From positions 21,967,682 through 22,031,681 of the forward strand of contig CM065704.1 in the NCBI GenBank assembly GCA_017654935.2: a stretch of 64,000 nucleotides of DNA, given 5' to 3'. The stretch's first letter is position 1, and the number at the start of each line of letters is the position of its first letter. The notes under the pieces are model-generated. The model did not search any database. It saw only the letters and a list, made by a program, of their open reading frames with translations, and had not been told where the DNA came from. The stretch is from Phymorhynchus buccinoides (Eukaryota > Mollusca > Gastropoda > Neogastropoda > Raphitomidae). The position numbers and the translations under genes were made by a program. Shown here piece after piece: positions 1-11,562 of the stretch.

Positions 1-600
1 TTGCATATTTGACAGTGAATAAGAAACAATTTTCAAAATAATAGAGATTTTGAATTAATTCTATGAATATTTAGAGTAAGACCATCAGTGTTGTTGATAT
101 TTCCTTCGGAAAAATAACAATTCTCCAATAATATTTGTGCCCGAGAACGAGTAGGTGTCATTCCAAGAGGCCTCCCCTAGAAACATAGCCCCCTGGGCAG
201 ATTCATGCAGCTAGATTCTATAGACTATGAATACTAGACTAGAAAGAAAAAAATAAACAGAAGAAGAAAAAAATATTCTCAATGCATTATCTAAATAAAA
301 AATATTTTCAAGCGAACACACACACACACATACACACACACACGTACACCACCACCACCAATAACATACAGTATTTATACAACGCTAAATCTGGATAGAA
401 CTGATCAAATTGAAGCGCACACACACATTAAACATTCATAGCACATTTAGACAAAGATAACACACACACATTTGAGAAATGGTCCTAAAGGCAAGAAAGA
501 AGAGGGAAAGAGAGAAAGAGCTTCAATGACATGAAAACAAGTGGGTTTTGATGTTTGATTTCGGAAAGCAGAGAGGGTCGGTCGCTGATGGAGGGAGCAA
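1..600. other. No gene seen
   Basis: AT-rich, with short CA tracts near 318-344 and 418-470; nothing coding recognised. Confidence 0.6.
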
Positions 601-634
601 GGAAGTTTGTTCCAGGAGGTTGGTCCTGAAACAG

Positions 635-635
<1 letters not shown>

Positions 636-697
<62 letters not shown>
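636..697. repeat. CA microsatellite
   Basis: Pure (CA)n, about 62 bp. Confidence 0.97.
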
Positions 698-814
698 CCT
701 ACATCACTGATTTTTTTATTGGTGTTTTTACTTCATACTGGTTGACTTTCTTTTGTGTGTGTAGACCCCTGTTGACAATGTCCATGTTTTCATGTTACTG
801 TTGGCTTTCCCTGG

Positions 815-965
815 CTAAAGATTCCAGGGATCATCCCAACAGCAGAAGCGCTCGAACACTAGGGTACGTACAAGAGCATCAGCTAGGGATGAGACAATTA
901 CGTGTTTGACTGTTTTTGATTACCCCGCCACGTGAGCAGCCACACTCCGTCTTCGGGGGAACCAT
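815..965 (+). repeat. SINE-like dispersed repeat R3, copy 1
   Basis: Matches 15283-15450 in inverse orientation: cagcagaagcgctcgaacac, gatgagacaattacgtgt and gagcagccacactccg. The motif resembles a mollusc SINE I recall, but the family name is not certain. Confidence 0.75.
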
Positions 966-1320
966 GTTTTCATTATCCAGGCAAAATTCTCATTCAGGAT
1001 AAAAGTCTTGAAATTATTCGTTAATGGAAACAGTTTGCAGACATTTGACATTTTCTGTGAAAGTGTTTTTTGCACTTCAGAATGTGATTTTTCCAAATAT
1101 CGGGTTACCACAAAAACTGCTGTTTTCTGGAGCATTCCAAGGCATCTGGGAAAAAAACAACCCATGATAACCTTTCATGCATTGAATCTTCTTGATCAGC
1201 CTGAAAAATCAAAATGATAATTTAATTATTTAAAAATATATTAACAATTTTGTGGATTGCACTTTAAAAAAAAAGTTACTCTATACAGGATCTGTGGATT
1301 TCTATCTACTCAGCTTAGAC

Positions 1321-1462
<142 letters not shown>

Positions 1463-1579
1463 TCTGTATTTTGATAACATAAAAGTATCAAAATGACTCG
1501 ATTCGACAGACACAGACACAGAAAGGGTTTCATTTTCAATTTTGAATTTAGAGGTACTGTCACTGAGATACAGGAACTT

Positions 1580-1797
1580 TCACCCCGACGAAAATGGTGT
1601 TTCACGTCCTCTTGGCCCGAACCAGACACACACGGGACATTTGTAAATACAAATATGGTGGGAACAATACTGGAGGCAATGCCCGGAGGCAGTACGAAAC
1701 CAGTAAAGTCCCGATTTTGTTTTATTAATACAGATAGATGTAGCGGTAACCACGCCTCGGTTAAACCTCATCGGCTATGGCACCGCCACAAGTATAT
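1580..1797 (+). repeat. Dispersed repeat family R1, copy 1
   Basis: Contains gtgggaacaatactggaggc and aatgcccggaggcagtacga. It is the inverse of the copy at 2822-3035; related copies lie at 6888-7030 and 50660-50900. Confidence 0.85.
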
Positions 1798-1856
1798 ATA
1801 TATAAAGAGTTTATATCGAACTTTCACCCCACTCACCCCCCTTTTTTTTTTTTATA

Positions 1857-2070
1857 GGGGAAGACGGGGTAAAAAGCGCATGGGCGGGTAAGAAGCCCAC
1901 CCCAATTATCTCATGAAATGAAGCAAATTTCAGTCTCATTTTGCCCATGAGACGAGCCTTAATGTCTAGCATTCGTCTCATGGGCAAATTTGACTGAAAT
2001 TTTCTTTATTTCATGAGATGATTGGGGTGGGCTTCTTACCCGCCCATGCGCTTTTTACCCCGTCTTCCCC
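1857..2070. mobile_element. Long palindromic foldback element, TA-flanked
   Basis: Two arms of about 100 bp begin ggggaagacggggtaaaaag and are identical over roughly the first 50 bp, with a short central loop. Both sides are flanked by TA (tata and taata), which fits a Tc1/mariner-type MITE. No coding capacity. Confidence 0.88.
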
Positions 2071-2820
2071 TAATAAGAGATAGAGGAGATAACAAAATTG
2101 AACAAAGGGGGAGAACTCTTAATTTGGTGGAAGGGAATTAATTAAAAAAGAGTTCTCGTTTTTATAGTATTTTAGCATGTCTTGCAATAGGAATTGTTCG
2201 GAATTAAGGGGAGTAATTTCATGGTGTGTGGGAGTTATCTCGCCTAATTCAATCGGTCAAACAGGGGAAGTTACTCTACCATCAGGTAGATCCCCAGCCC
2301 TCGCCTCATGTGTTTGAGGAGACACACAGCATGTAGAACGCAGTGCGTCATTCTAAAATTGTTGCAAGTTCTATCACTTTATAGCAACTGCATGGCCACC
2401 CCTTAATTTTCAAAAAAAAAAAGTTTGCAAGTCGCTGACTGGCATCCTGCTGTTTCAAGCTTCGACGCCATGCCGCCATGGTTGCTATAGTTTTGACTGA
2501 GCAAGTCGAGGTAATCAACTCTAATTTTCACAAAGTGCTCTCCCCTAGTTTTCCCCCCCCCCCCCCCCCCCCGAAAATCGTCTATTTCACATGCATGAAA
2601 ATACAGTTAGTTTCCTGTATCTGACCAAGTTCAAAGTACAGTACACCCCACTTACAGTAAAGTCCAGGGGAGCAAGGATTTTCCTTTACTATAACAGGTT
2701 TTTCTTATAAACGATGTTAGGACATAGTAAAGTTTTGATGATATTTTTTTTATCTTATCCGAGGACGTTTTTCAAAGTAAAAGTAACGTAAAATACTGAA
2801 TATATAACATTACTAAAATA
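2071..2820. other. Non-coding spacer between inverted R1 copies
   Basis: Contains a poly-C run (2551-2572) and cagtacaccccacttacagt with ttcttataaacg, suggesting a degraded pogo-like end near 2640-2720. No coding exon seen. Confidence 0.5.
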
Positions 2821-2821
2821 C

Positions 2822-3035
2822 TTGTAGTGGTGCCATAGCCGATGATGTTTAACCGAGGCGTGGCTACCGCTACACCTATCTGTATTAATTAAAAAAAAAT
2901 CGGGACTTTACTGGTTTCGTACTGCCTCCGGGCATTGCCTCCAGTATTGTTCCCACCATATTTGTATTTACAAATGTCCCATATGTGTCTGATTCAGACC
3001 AAGAGGACGTAAAACACCATTTTCGCCAAAATACT
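2822..3035 (-). repeat. Dispersed repeat family R1, inverted copy 2
   Basis: Reverse-complement match to 1580-1797 over about 210 bp, including gcctccgggcattgcctcca. With copy 1 it brackets the palindrome at 1857-2070 and a poly-C tract. Confidence 0.85.
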
Positions 3036-3249
3036 GAATATAAACCCATCCTACCCCTTCCTCGTATGGTTTGAGGTCTAAAAAGGTGATGGGTTTATAC
3101 ACGGTATATTGTCCTGTGCACAAAACAAAACTAGCTGTAAAAGCATAGTGTTTAACCTCTAACTTCCAGAATGGCCTTTGAATCTATTCATGCATGCACA
3201 CGCACGAGCGTGCGCGCACACACCCACACACCCACCGTGACTGAACAGT

Positions 3250-3372
3250 TTGCCTGCGGACATTTCACCTACGGACACTTCGCCTACAGACATTATGCCT
3301 ATGGTCACCATGCTCACCGGACATTTTACCTACTGGACATTATGACTACAGACATTATGCCTAATAATAGAT
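3250..3372. repeat. Degenerate ~15-bp minisatellite
   Basis: Variants of ggacatttcacctac and agacattatgcctat recur about eight times. Confidence 0.75.
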
Positions 3373-3404
3373 TATTATGCCTGCAATATATTATCGCATT
3401 TTCA

Positions 3405-3545
3405 TGATGCTACAGCAAAACCCGGTTATAAGAAAATTGAAGGGAGATAATTTTTTGTTTTCTTATATCCCGGGTTTTCTTATATCCGAAACTCGGATAT
3501 AAGAAAACATTTTGAATTTTTTTTCTTATAACCGAGTTGAATGGG
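3405..3545. mobile_element. Pogo/Tigger-like foldback, copy 1
   Basis: tacagcaaaacccggttata followed by repeated inverted ttcttatatcc and ggatataagaaaac. The TACAG.AAAAC.CGGTTATA end resembles pogo/Tigger termini (family knowledge). Confidence 0.65.
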
Positions 3546-3962
3546 GAAAAAGGGAAAAAGTAAAAGAGAAAAAAATAAAATAAAAGACAAACAGAAACAT
3601 AAAACGAAGAGAACATGCTTTTACCTAATTTGGTGCATGAAAAAAAGGGAAAAATGCAAAACAAAGGAGGAAAAAAAGAAAGAACAGAACAGAAAATTAA
3701 AAACAAAAATGAAGGCAGATGTGGTGTGAGTTGCATGATGAGCGAGCAAGATAGCGGAGAGCAGATGAATGATTGGGTGTGGTGTGAGAGTAACATTTGT
3801 TTAAATGTAAATTTCTGTTTCTTGTTTTTAATCAATATTCTAATTTGGATGTATAACTTACTTTACACAGTGGAAGACAATTTTGTATTTGCGTTTGTAC
3901 AATGCCAATGGACAATAAGGAAACTTGCGACCTATGACTCATGTTTTACATCATAAAATAAA

Positions 3963-4135
3963 AATACAGCAAAACTCGGTTATAAGAATATCGAAGGGAG
4001 ATGATGCTTTGCTTATTACCATATCCAAGTTTTTTTTATATATCCGAAACTCGGAAACTCGGATATATAAGAAAACTTGGATATAAGAAAACATTTTGGA
4101 GTTTTTTTTCCTTATAGCCATAAACCAAATTGAAT
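3963..4135. mobile_element. Pogo/Tigger-like foldback, copy 2
   Basis: tacagcaaaactcggttata and internal inverted copies of cggatatataagaaaac. The following 100 bp (gggaaaagagaaaagaaaaa ... ctaatttgatgcatg) also matches the sequence after copy 1, so the whole block 3405-3650 was duplicated. Confidence 0.7.
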
Positions 4136-4764
4136 GGGAGAAAAGGGAAAAGAGAAAAGAAAAAGAAAAGAAAAGACAGAAAAACAAAGCGAAGAGAAAA
4201 TCCTTTTTCCTAATTTGATGCATGTCTTACATCATAAAATAAAAATAGTCTACTAAGAAGAAGATTTAAAGGTGCATACAACAACTCAACTAGGAAGCCT
4301 TTTTCTTCTTTATACTGTTATCAAATGCGTACCCCTTCACCTTTCTTGTACTGAATTATTACCATTTACTGTCCACCCATGCAGCTTTTCATCGATCGTT
4401 TGCTTTTGTTTATGTGGATGTTCGTCCACATATTCAGTTATTTGTATTTATCTTCTTAAAGAAATGGATTGCCTTTTCCTCTCTGCCATTGCTGCTGAAA
4501 ATGTAAGGATGGACAGTCTCTCTTCCACCAACACAAAAGTACAGGCACTCATATGTTTTTCTTCTGCTCAACATTTATTTTGCACAGAATACAGAATACT
4601 GAAGGAAAGTATGGAATAAAGAAAGAAAAACAACTCAATTAGTCTTGCAATCAAGTGCCTGTACTGTTTAGAATGTCTGTGACGCAACTGGTATGAGGTA
4701 AACTTTCCCTTTTTGGAACGACTTCAATTTTCTCGGAACATCCTTTCAGTTCAGGCAATGACCC

Positions 4765-4767
<3 letters not shown>

Positions 4768-4801
<34 letters not shown>

Positions 4802-4950
4802 CAGACAGACAGCAACGCGCCCCAGCCCCCCCCCCCCCTGAAATGTAGGGGGGCGGGGGGGCACATCTTGACCTATCCCAGAAAGTGTTTCATAATCATT
4901 TTCACTTTGATCTCCCGCACCCAGAGAGAGAGAGAGAGAGAGAGAGAGTA
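4768..4950. repeat. GA repeats around a C/G-run hairpin
   Basis: (GA)n at 4768-4794 and 4924-4948. Between them a run of C (about 4826-4839) faces ggggggcgggggggc (about 4848-4862), a short hairpin. Confidence 0.85.
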
Positions 4951-5000
4951 GTACTTCTTCTTCTTCTTCTAAGTTCTTGTTCTTCGGTCGTTCAGGCATG

Positions 5001-5263
5001 TTTCTGTCAATTACGAATGTAGATGCATCATGCTGCTGTTATGCGCCTAAGTAAGAATAATTAGGCCCAGCATGTCTGACTTCGGCTAGAGGAAATCTTT
5101 TTGAAATTATTTCTTGAAAAAAGGCAGGAGAATTTCTGTCAATTACGAACGTAGATGCATCATGCTGCTGTTATGCGCCTAAGTAAGAATAATTAGGCCC
5201 AGCATGTCTGACTTCGGCTAGAGGAATCTTTTTGAAAGTATTTCTTGAAAAAAGGCAGGAGAA
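5001..5263. repeat. 132-bp tandem duplication within a dispersed repeat
   Basis: tttctgtcaattacgaa starts at 5001 and 5133. The two copies are nearly identical through gcctaagtaagaataattag and gaaaaaaggcaggaga. Confidence 0.92.
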
Positions 5264-5425
5264 TGGACCGGAAAGGCAGAACGATAGTAGATAACAGCAT
5301 GCAAAGGGAAAAGGCAGAATCAAAGAGACTGACAGATTAGAGGTAGTTATAAGCACATAACTTCCAGAAGGTGAGGGAACTATTTGTACGGAAGCCCCCC
5401 CCCTCCCAGTATCCCTAGGGGGGGG
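5030..5425 (+). repeat. Dispersed repeat family R2, copy
   Basis: Shares gaaaaaaggcaggagaatgg, gcaaagggaaaaggcagaat and cataacttccagaaggtg with 26440-26660 and 28620-28770, and in reverse with 7030-7310. It ends in a C/G-run hairpin. Confidence 0.85.
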
Positions 5426-5483
5426 GAAGCTTGCTGCATTCTACTCTCACCCCCACGCCCACCCCCCACCCACACCCACGTCA

Positions 5484-5485
<2 letters not shown>

Positions 5486-5529
<44 letters not shown>
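5486..5529. repeat. CT microsatellite
   Basis: (CT)n next to a C-rich stretch cacccccacgcccacccccc. Confidence 0.97.
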
Positions 5530-5530
<1 letters not shown>

Positions 5531-5849
5531 CTGTCTGTATAAAAATAGCTGCAGCGCGCTCGCCGTGGGGAGGCAAGCAAAGAGCCAAAGACATTGAAAA
5601 GAAAAGACTAACATCTGGTCCCTTTTCCCTATATGAGTAGTGAGGACAGAAACACTGGTTGTGTCCCTGTTAAACATCTTTATGACATAACACGTCGATA
5701 GGCCAGTTGAATTCTCCGTTCAAATTCCAATCTGAGTCTCTGCATAGCCGCCACTGTGAACCACCCCACTAACGATAACTCTATCAGCCAGGCTCGCCGT
5801 AACTCTTAAGTAGTCCATCTTCCCCTTTTAGAGTCTTTGGTTATGTGTC

Positions 5850-6330
5850 AAGTGTTGGTTGAAATTAGCGTCCTGCAAAATAAATCGGTTTATAGCGCGT
5901 GTTTATGAACGGATGCTGTTGAAATTTTGCACGACGATAGTCACTATCCCTGGTCATGCTTGTTCCAAATCTCGAGTCAATATCGGGTCTGGTTATGCCA
6001 CGATTTGTGAAAACGTGAAGCGGCCTGTCGGCGCCCGTATCTCTGGCATTTCTGAACCAATTCGCTTCTGGTTTGGCACACGGATAGTCCCCGGCACCGG
6101 TCATCTTCCTGCCAAATTCGAAGGCAATCGGCCCAGAAACGCCGGAGATACGGGCGCCGAGAGGCCGGCGGATGCGCGTTTCGCGCATTTGCGAAACCGC
6201 GCAAATGATACCGCCGCCTCGGTTGCCGTTGCCATCGCCCCGTGAAGGCTCACAGCAAATTTGAAGCGATTTGGTTGAAAAACGGCGGAGTTATAAGGCC
6301 CGTTTTGTGTTTCAGACACACAGACACACA
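5850..6330. repeat. GC-rich repeat with long inverted arms, ending at a CA repeat
   Basis: Arms at 6020-6047 (gcggcctgtcggcgcccgta...) and 6141-6169 are imperfect inverted copies; pairing continues inward through tttctg ... cagaaa. Modules like ccaaattcgaaggcaatcgg recur, and the end aaaaacggcggagttataag runs into (CA)n. An open frame of 128 codons exists but looks like a by-product of base composition. Confidence 0.65.
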
Positions 6331-6371
6331 CACACACACACGGACACTTGGCTTATTACTATATGATGTTG

Positions 6372-6655
6372 TCAATGGTAATTCGCTTATAAGAAAATAG
6401 AACTCGCTTATAAGAAAATCAACTGCAAACCAACTCTCTTGTATAGCATAATTTTCTTATATTCAAGTTTCCATTGTGGATGGAAGAAGAAATTTGCGTG
6501 CTTATAACCGAGTTTTCTTATAAGCGAGTTTCTTATATCCGAGTTTTGATTATAGGTAAGAAAGAAGAAGTTCGGCAGGGAATTTTATTTTGCTTCATTG
6601 TAAGGGAGTTTTCTTATAAGCGAGTTTCTTATAAGCGGATTCGGCTGTATATATA
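6372..6655. mobile_element. Pogo/Tigger-like foldback, copy 3
   Basis: Repeated cttataagaaaat and inverse strings, ending cggattcggctgtata, the reverse complement of a tacagccgaatccg terminus. Confidence 0.68.
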
Positions 6656-6887
6656 GTTTTTTGCGATTCATTTTTTTTCCACTAAATAATGAGGGGAAAG
6701 AAACATGTTTTTGAGTGCCTTTCAATTTCGTTGATGAAGGTGGGTAGAGGGAGTAGTGAGATTGATGACGTATTTACAAAGGTCACGAAGAGGACACCTT
6801 TTTTTTTTTTTTTATTGTAACGGAGGAGCCAGTCCTGTGGGGAAGTAAAATTAAAATGCAACATCTCCTGTACGGTTTACATATCAG

Positions 6888-7310
6888 TTATTGTTAAAAA
6901 ATCGGGACTTTCCTGGTGTTGCACTGCCTCTGGGCATTGCCTCCAGGATCGTTCCCACCGTCTTTATTATCAACTAATGTCCCATAATTATGTGTCTGTT
7001 CCAGACCGGAGGATGTTAAACAGATTTTCATTCAACATCTCCTGTGGGGATGCCAGGTCTCTAGTACAAATGGTTCCCCCACCTTCTGGAAATTCTGTGC
7101 ATATAACTTCCTCTAATCTGTCACTCTCTTTGACTTTGTCTTTTCCTTTTGCTTACTGTCACCTACTATGTTTCTGCCTTACAGCCTTTACTGCTCTAAT
7201 CTCTGGCCTTTGTTCTAGAAACTCTTGCAAAGATTTTCTACAGCCAACATCCTGGGCCTAACTATTTCTTAGGCGCATAACGGCAGCATAATGCATCTGC
7301 ACTCATATGA
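6888..7310 (-). repeat. Dispersed repeats R1 and R2, contiguous
   Basis: 6888-7030 matches R1 (aatcgggactttcctggtgt, ctctgggcattgcctccagg). 7030-7310 matches R2 in reverse (ccaccttctggaaattctgt ... cttaggcgcataacggcagc). The adjacency suggests one longer element whose pieces are found separately elsewhere. Confidence 0.8.
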
Positions 7311-7428
7311 CAGGAGACTGAGCAATCGACGAAAAAGAAGTCACAGAAAATGCAGCAAACACAATCAACCCACATTAGTCACTTCGCTCAATGACAAAAC
7401 AAACTACAGCACGAGCTTTCATTCATAT

Positions 7429-7434
7429 TTTATT
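7429..7434 (-). terminator. Possible distal poly(A) signal for SNX13
   Basis: TTTATT on plus (AATAAA on minus) followed by G/T-rich sequence on the minus strand. The stretch between it and the SNX13 stop contains no recognisable gene, so it could end a very long 3'UTR. Distance alone makes this weak. Confidence 0.2.
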
Positions 7435-7758
7435 GTTCACATTGCAATTCAAATACATGCTGTAGTTCAAAATAATACACATTTAAGTTCCACCCAGCGT
7501 GATGTTGACATAATTATGGCCTTCAAAACCTTCTCAAACATACAGGGTGAATGGTGTTCACTTGCATTACAAGCAAACGAACAAGCAAGGTCCTCACGCA
7601 GTGACTTTATCACGCCATTTGTACTTGAAGATATTGAATATCACTTTATGGACACACAATCTTGCATCACAATTGAATTATCAGCAACCTGACCAGACTC
7701 TTACACGCATTGGAAACATGAGACTGAAATTGGAGAAAACAAAAGAACACAATAAGTA

Positions 7759-8470
7759 CCAGATACCAAGTATTAATACACTCTTTTCAAGCATTGATGC
7801 AATTCATACACCTCTTACATTCATCATCATTACAATGTGATACACGTAGTTCTCTTTTTCATGCCTACTCCTTTCGACCACTGATGTACATCAGGCCTCA
7901 AACCTCTGTAAAATTGAGGCTGGAATTGAAAACAAAATTACTACCAGATATCAAGCATGAATACACTCATTTCAAGCACTGAAGTTCAAACTTCTTTTAC
8001 AGTCATCCTTATTTAAAATTCAATTAACTCTTTCACTTTGTCATGCATTCAACCATTGATGCAACTCTTATTTCAAACCTCTGAAAACTGAGGCTGGAAT
8101 TTAAAAAACCAAAACCAACCTGATATCAAACATTAATACTCTTTTTCAGCATTTACGCAATTCAAACTTCTAATACATTCATCCTCATTAAAATTCAATA
8201 ATGCTCTTTCTCATGCGCAATCCGATCAAACATTGAAGCAATTCAATTCATTATTTAAACCTCGGGAAAATTGAGACAACCAACAACCTGACACCAAGCA
8301 CCAATACACTCATTTCATGCATTTAAGCAATTCAAACTTCAAATAATGTATTCTCAATAAATAAAAATTGACAATACATACACTTCTCATCATTATTCCT
8401 TTCAAGAATTTATGCAATTCAAATCTCTTGTATATTCATCCTAAATAAAGTTTACAATTTTCTTGTGCTG
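7759..8470. repeat. Degenerate 168-185-bp tandem repeat, about 4 copies
   Basis: Unit starts at about 7759, 7944, 8119 and 8287 share cctgatatcaagcattaata, then tttcaagcatt.atgcaattcaaactt and cattcatcctcatt. A partial fifth copy lies near 8395. The copies are strongly diverged, so the array is old. Confidence 0.8.
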
Positions 8471-9908
8471 ATTTATAAATATGTCTGTTTTCAATTCTAC
8501 ATAGATTTTTTATTCATTACAAACAAATTCAATAAATTATTTTCTGCAGGCATTACAATATGACTATGAGCATTTGGGTCTCACTTACGTTTCACATTAC
8601 CAATAAATTCAATAAAATATTCTGCAAGTATAAGATAGGAGCGTTTGGTTTACGACTTTACTGTTACCATAATTATGTATGACACACATATGCCAGCTCT
8701 TTTTTCCTCCATAGTCTACTCTTCCGACACTGACTTTATAAGATGTCAAAAATCTATACTGAAATACCAGAATTGAAATTGGGCAAGAATCACAACCGTT
8801 TCCCATCTACCAAGTCCACCTTACATTCAGTGAACAGTGTAGTACAAACTGGTTTAAAAACATCCCTTTCTCTTCCATCTTCTTCCAACCCAGCCCATCC
8901 CTTCACACACATTGAACATATGTTTATGAGGACTCCATCATCTTTCACTACTGAAACTGTTGTTTTTGTTTTTAAATTTGCGTCTGATTTTATTTTTAAA
9001 CCAGACACCCACAACCACGCTTTTCAACAACGATGCTCACGCTTTGAACCTTAAAAGAAACTGATGTTCACAACAGACAAACACACAAAACCAGCAGCCG
9101 TGGAGAGAGAGCGTAATGTACAAAAAATATCACTGGGTTTATTCACACACTGAAATGATCTTGGAATGTGATTTCTGGTGTATTCTACTGTTCTTTGGAT
9201 GTCATATAATAATCAACACATACATACGCTGACTTGTACAATTCACGCACACGCCCAAAAAGAAAGTGTTCAAACATGATTCTGTGACAACGCTTCTCCT
9301 CCCAGTAAATGAAGTACAGGCCTGATACCTCTTTCCTCAAAGCACAAACGTGATGGATATATGGTATTGTGTGTTCAGACCGTGACAAGAAGCTGAGCGC
9401 ATTTCTTCAGTCAAAGGCATCCAGTTAGAAACAGGCAAGAAGCAAATGAAACGATCACAGGCAAAATATACAATTACAGGATTGCCATTACAGATGTGGC
9501 TTCTATTATTTACTGACTTGAAAGCAATAGTCCATAATCCGTCTCTTGTGAACGCTAAAAAGAAGAAAACACTCCGAACACACAGAGACAGACGCACACA
9601 ACACAGGCACACAATCAAACTATTGTGAACCCCCCCAAAAACAACCCCCCCAAAACATCAACAAAAATGAGAATTATACAGGAAAAAAAGAAACAAAGAA
9701 TAAAAGACGTGTTGAAAGTATATTGTAAAAAGAATAAAATATAACCAAACACCTGTCATTCTCTCAACAAAAACAGCCCTATTAAACAAACAACATCAAA
9801 AGTACACGGTGATAAACACTCTCCTGTATTCTGCTAAGACATGTGTCCAAAATGTTATGACTCGAGAACAAAGTGACTGAACGACAGACTGATAAGTCAT
9901 ACATCTTC

Positions 9909-9975
9909 GGTGAAAGCCAGAAGGTTCTATCAGCCTTCTATGTTCCTTCTGTGGTAGTACTTTCTGGCTTTCACC
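9909..9975. other. Stable 67-nt hairpin, miRNA-precursor-like, copy 1
   Basis: 24-nt arms ggtgaaagccagaaggttct(atca) and tggtagtactttctggcttt(cacc) pair with one mismatch and two wobbles; the loop is 19 nt. It resembles 11499-11562 in both arm and loop. It could be a miRNA precursor or a tiny foldback element. I do not recognise a known miRNA seed. Confidence 0.6.
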
Positions 9976-10649
9976 AGACACACGTATTATATAAACACAC
10001 AATGAGCAGTTTGATCAAAGAAAATGAAAAATCAACAACGTCGAAAGCTGCTGTTTCTTTAACTGGCTGAATGTTACGTCATTGAATAATCATAGAAAAT
10101 ACTGAAGACATGGCCAAAGAGAGCATGCAAAATTAGGACAACATTTCCCCAAAAGGAATTAAGAAAGTTTCAAAATCACTTCCGTACAGTACTGGTTTTG
10201 GTGCATGCACTTTTTTGGAACACATTTCAGCAGCGATCACTTATGTATCCATGCACAGAGTATGAATGATACAAAGCAATAATACAACCATCTGAATTTC
10301 ATTGTATGTTACATTACATTACATTACATTATAGTGTTATCAGGCTGATTTTCATTGTTGAGTTCTATCTATACGATATTGCCCTGATTTCCATAAAATA
10401 CTAAAGAATCTCACCTCACTGTATTCAGACATTACTGAGTTAGTTCTTTCTCACTTGGCCACTGCTTTGTACACCCATAATTGCCATTAATTAGATGGTA
10501 ATATGTAAAACAGGATGGGAACATGCTTAAATTCAGCAGAAAAAGCGTGGATACAAAATCAATGACAACAACCATACATTCGTTTGCATCTGTTACAATA
10601 CTGTTTATCTCTATGGCATGTGCATGCATGTATGTGTGTGTGTGTTGTT

Positions 10650-10655
<6 letters not shown>

Positions 10656-10719
<64 letters not shown>
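10656..10719. repeat. GT microsatellite
   Basis: Pure (GT)n, about 64 bp, with a shorter (GT)n just upstream (10630-10645). Confidence 0.97.
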
Positions 10720-10720
<1 letters not shown>

Positions 10721-11498
10721 AAGTGTGCATATGAGTAACAGTATGTATGTGTGAGCATGTTTGCATGTGTTGAGAAATATTTGGAAGCCCGAGTGTCAAT
10801 TACTTCACGTATTGGGAATGAATAATGATTAATCATCAGAAACTATTGATTATTAATAATTAGTCATTCATTGTTTTCCCTTAGAGAACCTTGTATTTTG
10901 TAAGCCAGTTGCTTTCTTCAGCTCTCCAATGCACAGCTACACCGCAATGTTGCCTGTCACAACACTTACACAATTGTCCACAGAGTCATCGATATCAGGA
11001 TGCTTGCCATTATATTGCGTAGTAGCTTTGGCCATGTTGCTGCAGCATGCAAGGTATACCCACACTTTATCGAAGGAATGGATCACATATCAACGACAAA
11101 CCATGGTTTCCTTCTGTAGCTTAGTTTGTGAAGCTTTTAACCCCACAGTTTAACCCCAAATATATCAGTTTGTTCAGCTAGGAAAGTACTTAAGAAGAAT
11201 TCCCCATCTCCCTCCCTTGTTCCACTTATTTATTTATGTATGTTTGCCTAAAACATTGCTTTTAATTGGCGAAGGCAACAGATCTGAAATTAACTAATGA
11301 AAGTCTAAAACAGTGGCAACTATAAATCATTACACATAAATGTGTCTGACAAGTCAGTTTACAGATATGCACATACCAAAAGAAAGAAATATTTTTGAAA
11401 AAACAACAGTATTATCCGATGTTCCTGATACCTGTGAGGCTAACAAGAGGATGATGGTGTTTTTGGTGAATATGGAATCCTATCTATTGATTATACAG

Positions 11499-11562
11499 TT
11501 GGTGAAAGCCAGTAGGTACCATCAACCTTCATTATGTGATAGTATCAACTGGATCTCACCAA
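11499..11562. other. Related hairpin, copy 2
   Basis: ttggtgaaagccagtaggta(ccatca) pairs with tgatagtatcaactggatct(caccaa), about 21 of 26 positions, loop 12 nt. The 5' arm and loop (accttcatt) are clearly homologous to 9909-9975; the 3' arm is more diverged. Confidence 0.58.

Noticed and set aside
447..909. Frames reading VCVCVC or THTHTH through CA tracts (also at 10432-10836, 44923-45268, 60787-61384)
   Set aside because: Microsatellite artefacts in both strands.
5859..6245. 128-codon frame in the GC-rich island as a transferred bacterial gene
   Set aside because: The region is a foldback repeat with overlapping long frames on both strands, and no family is recognised.
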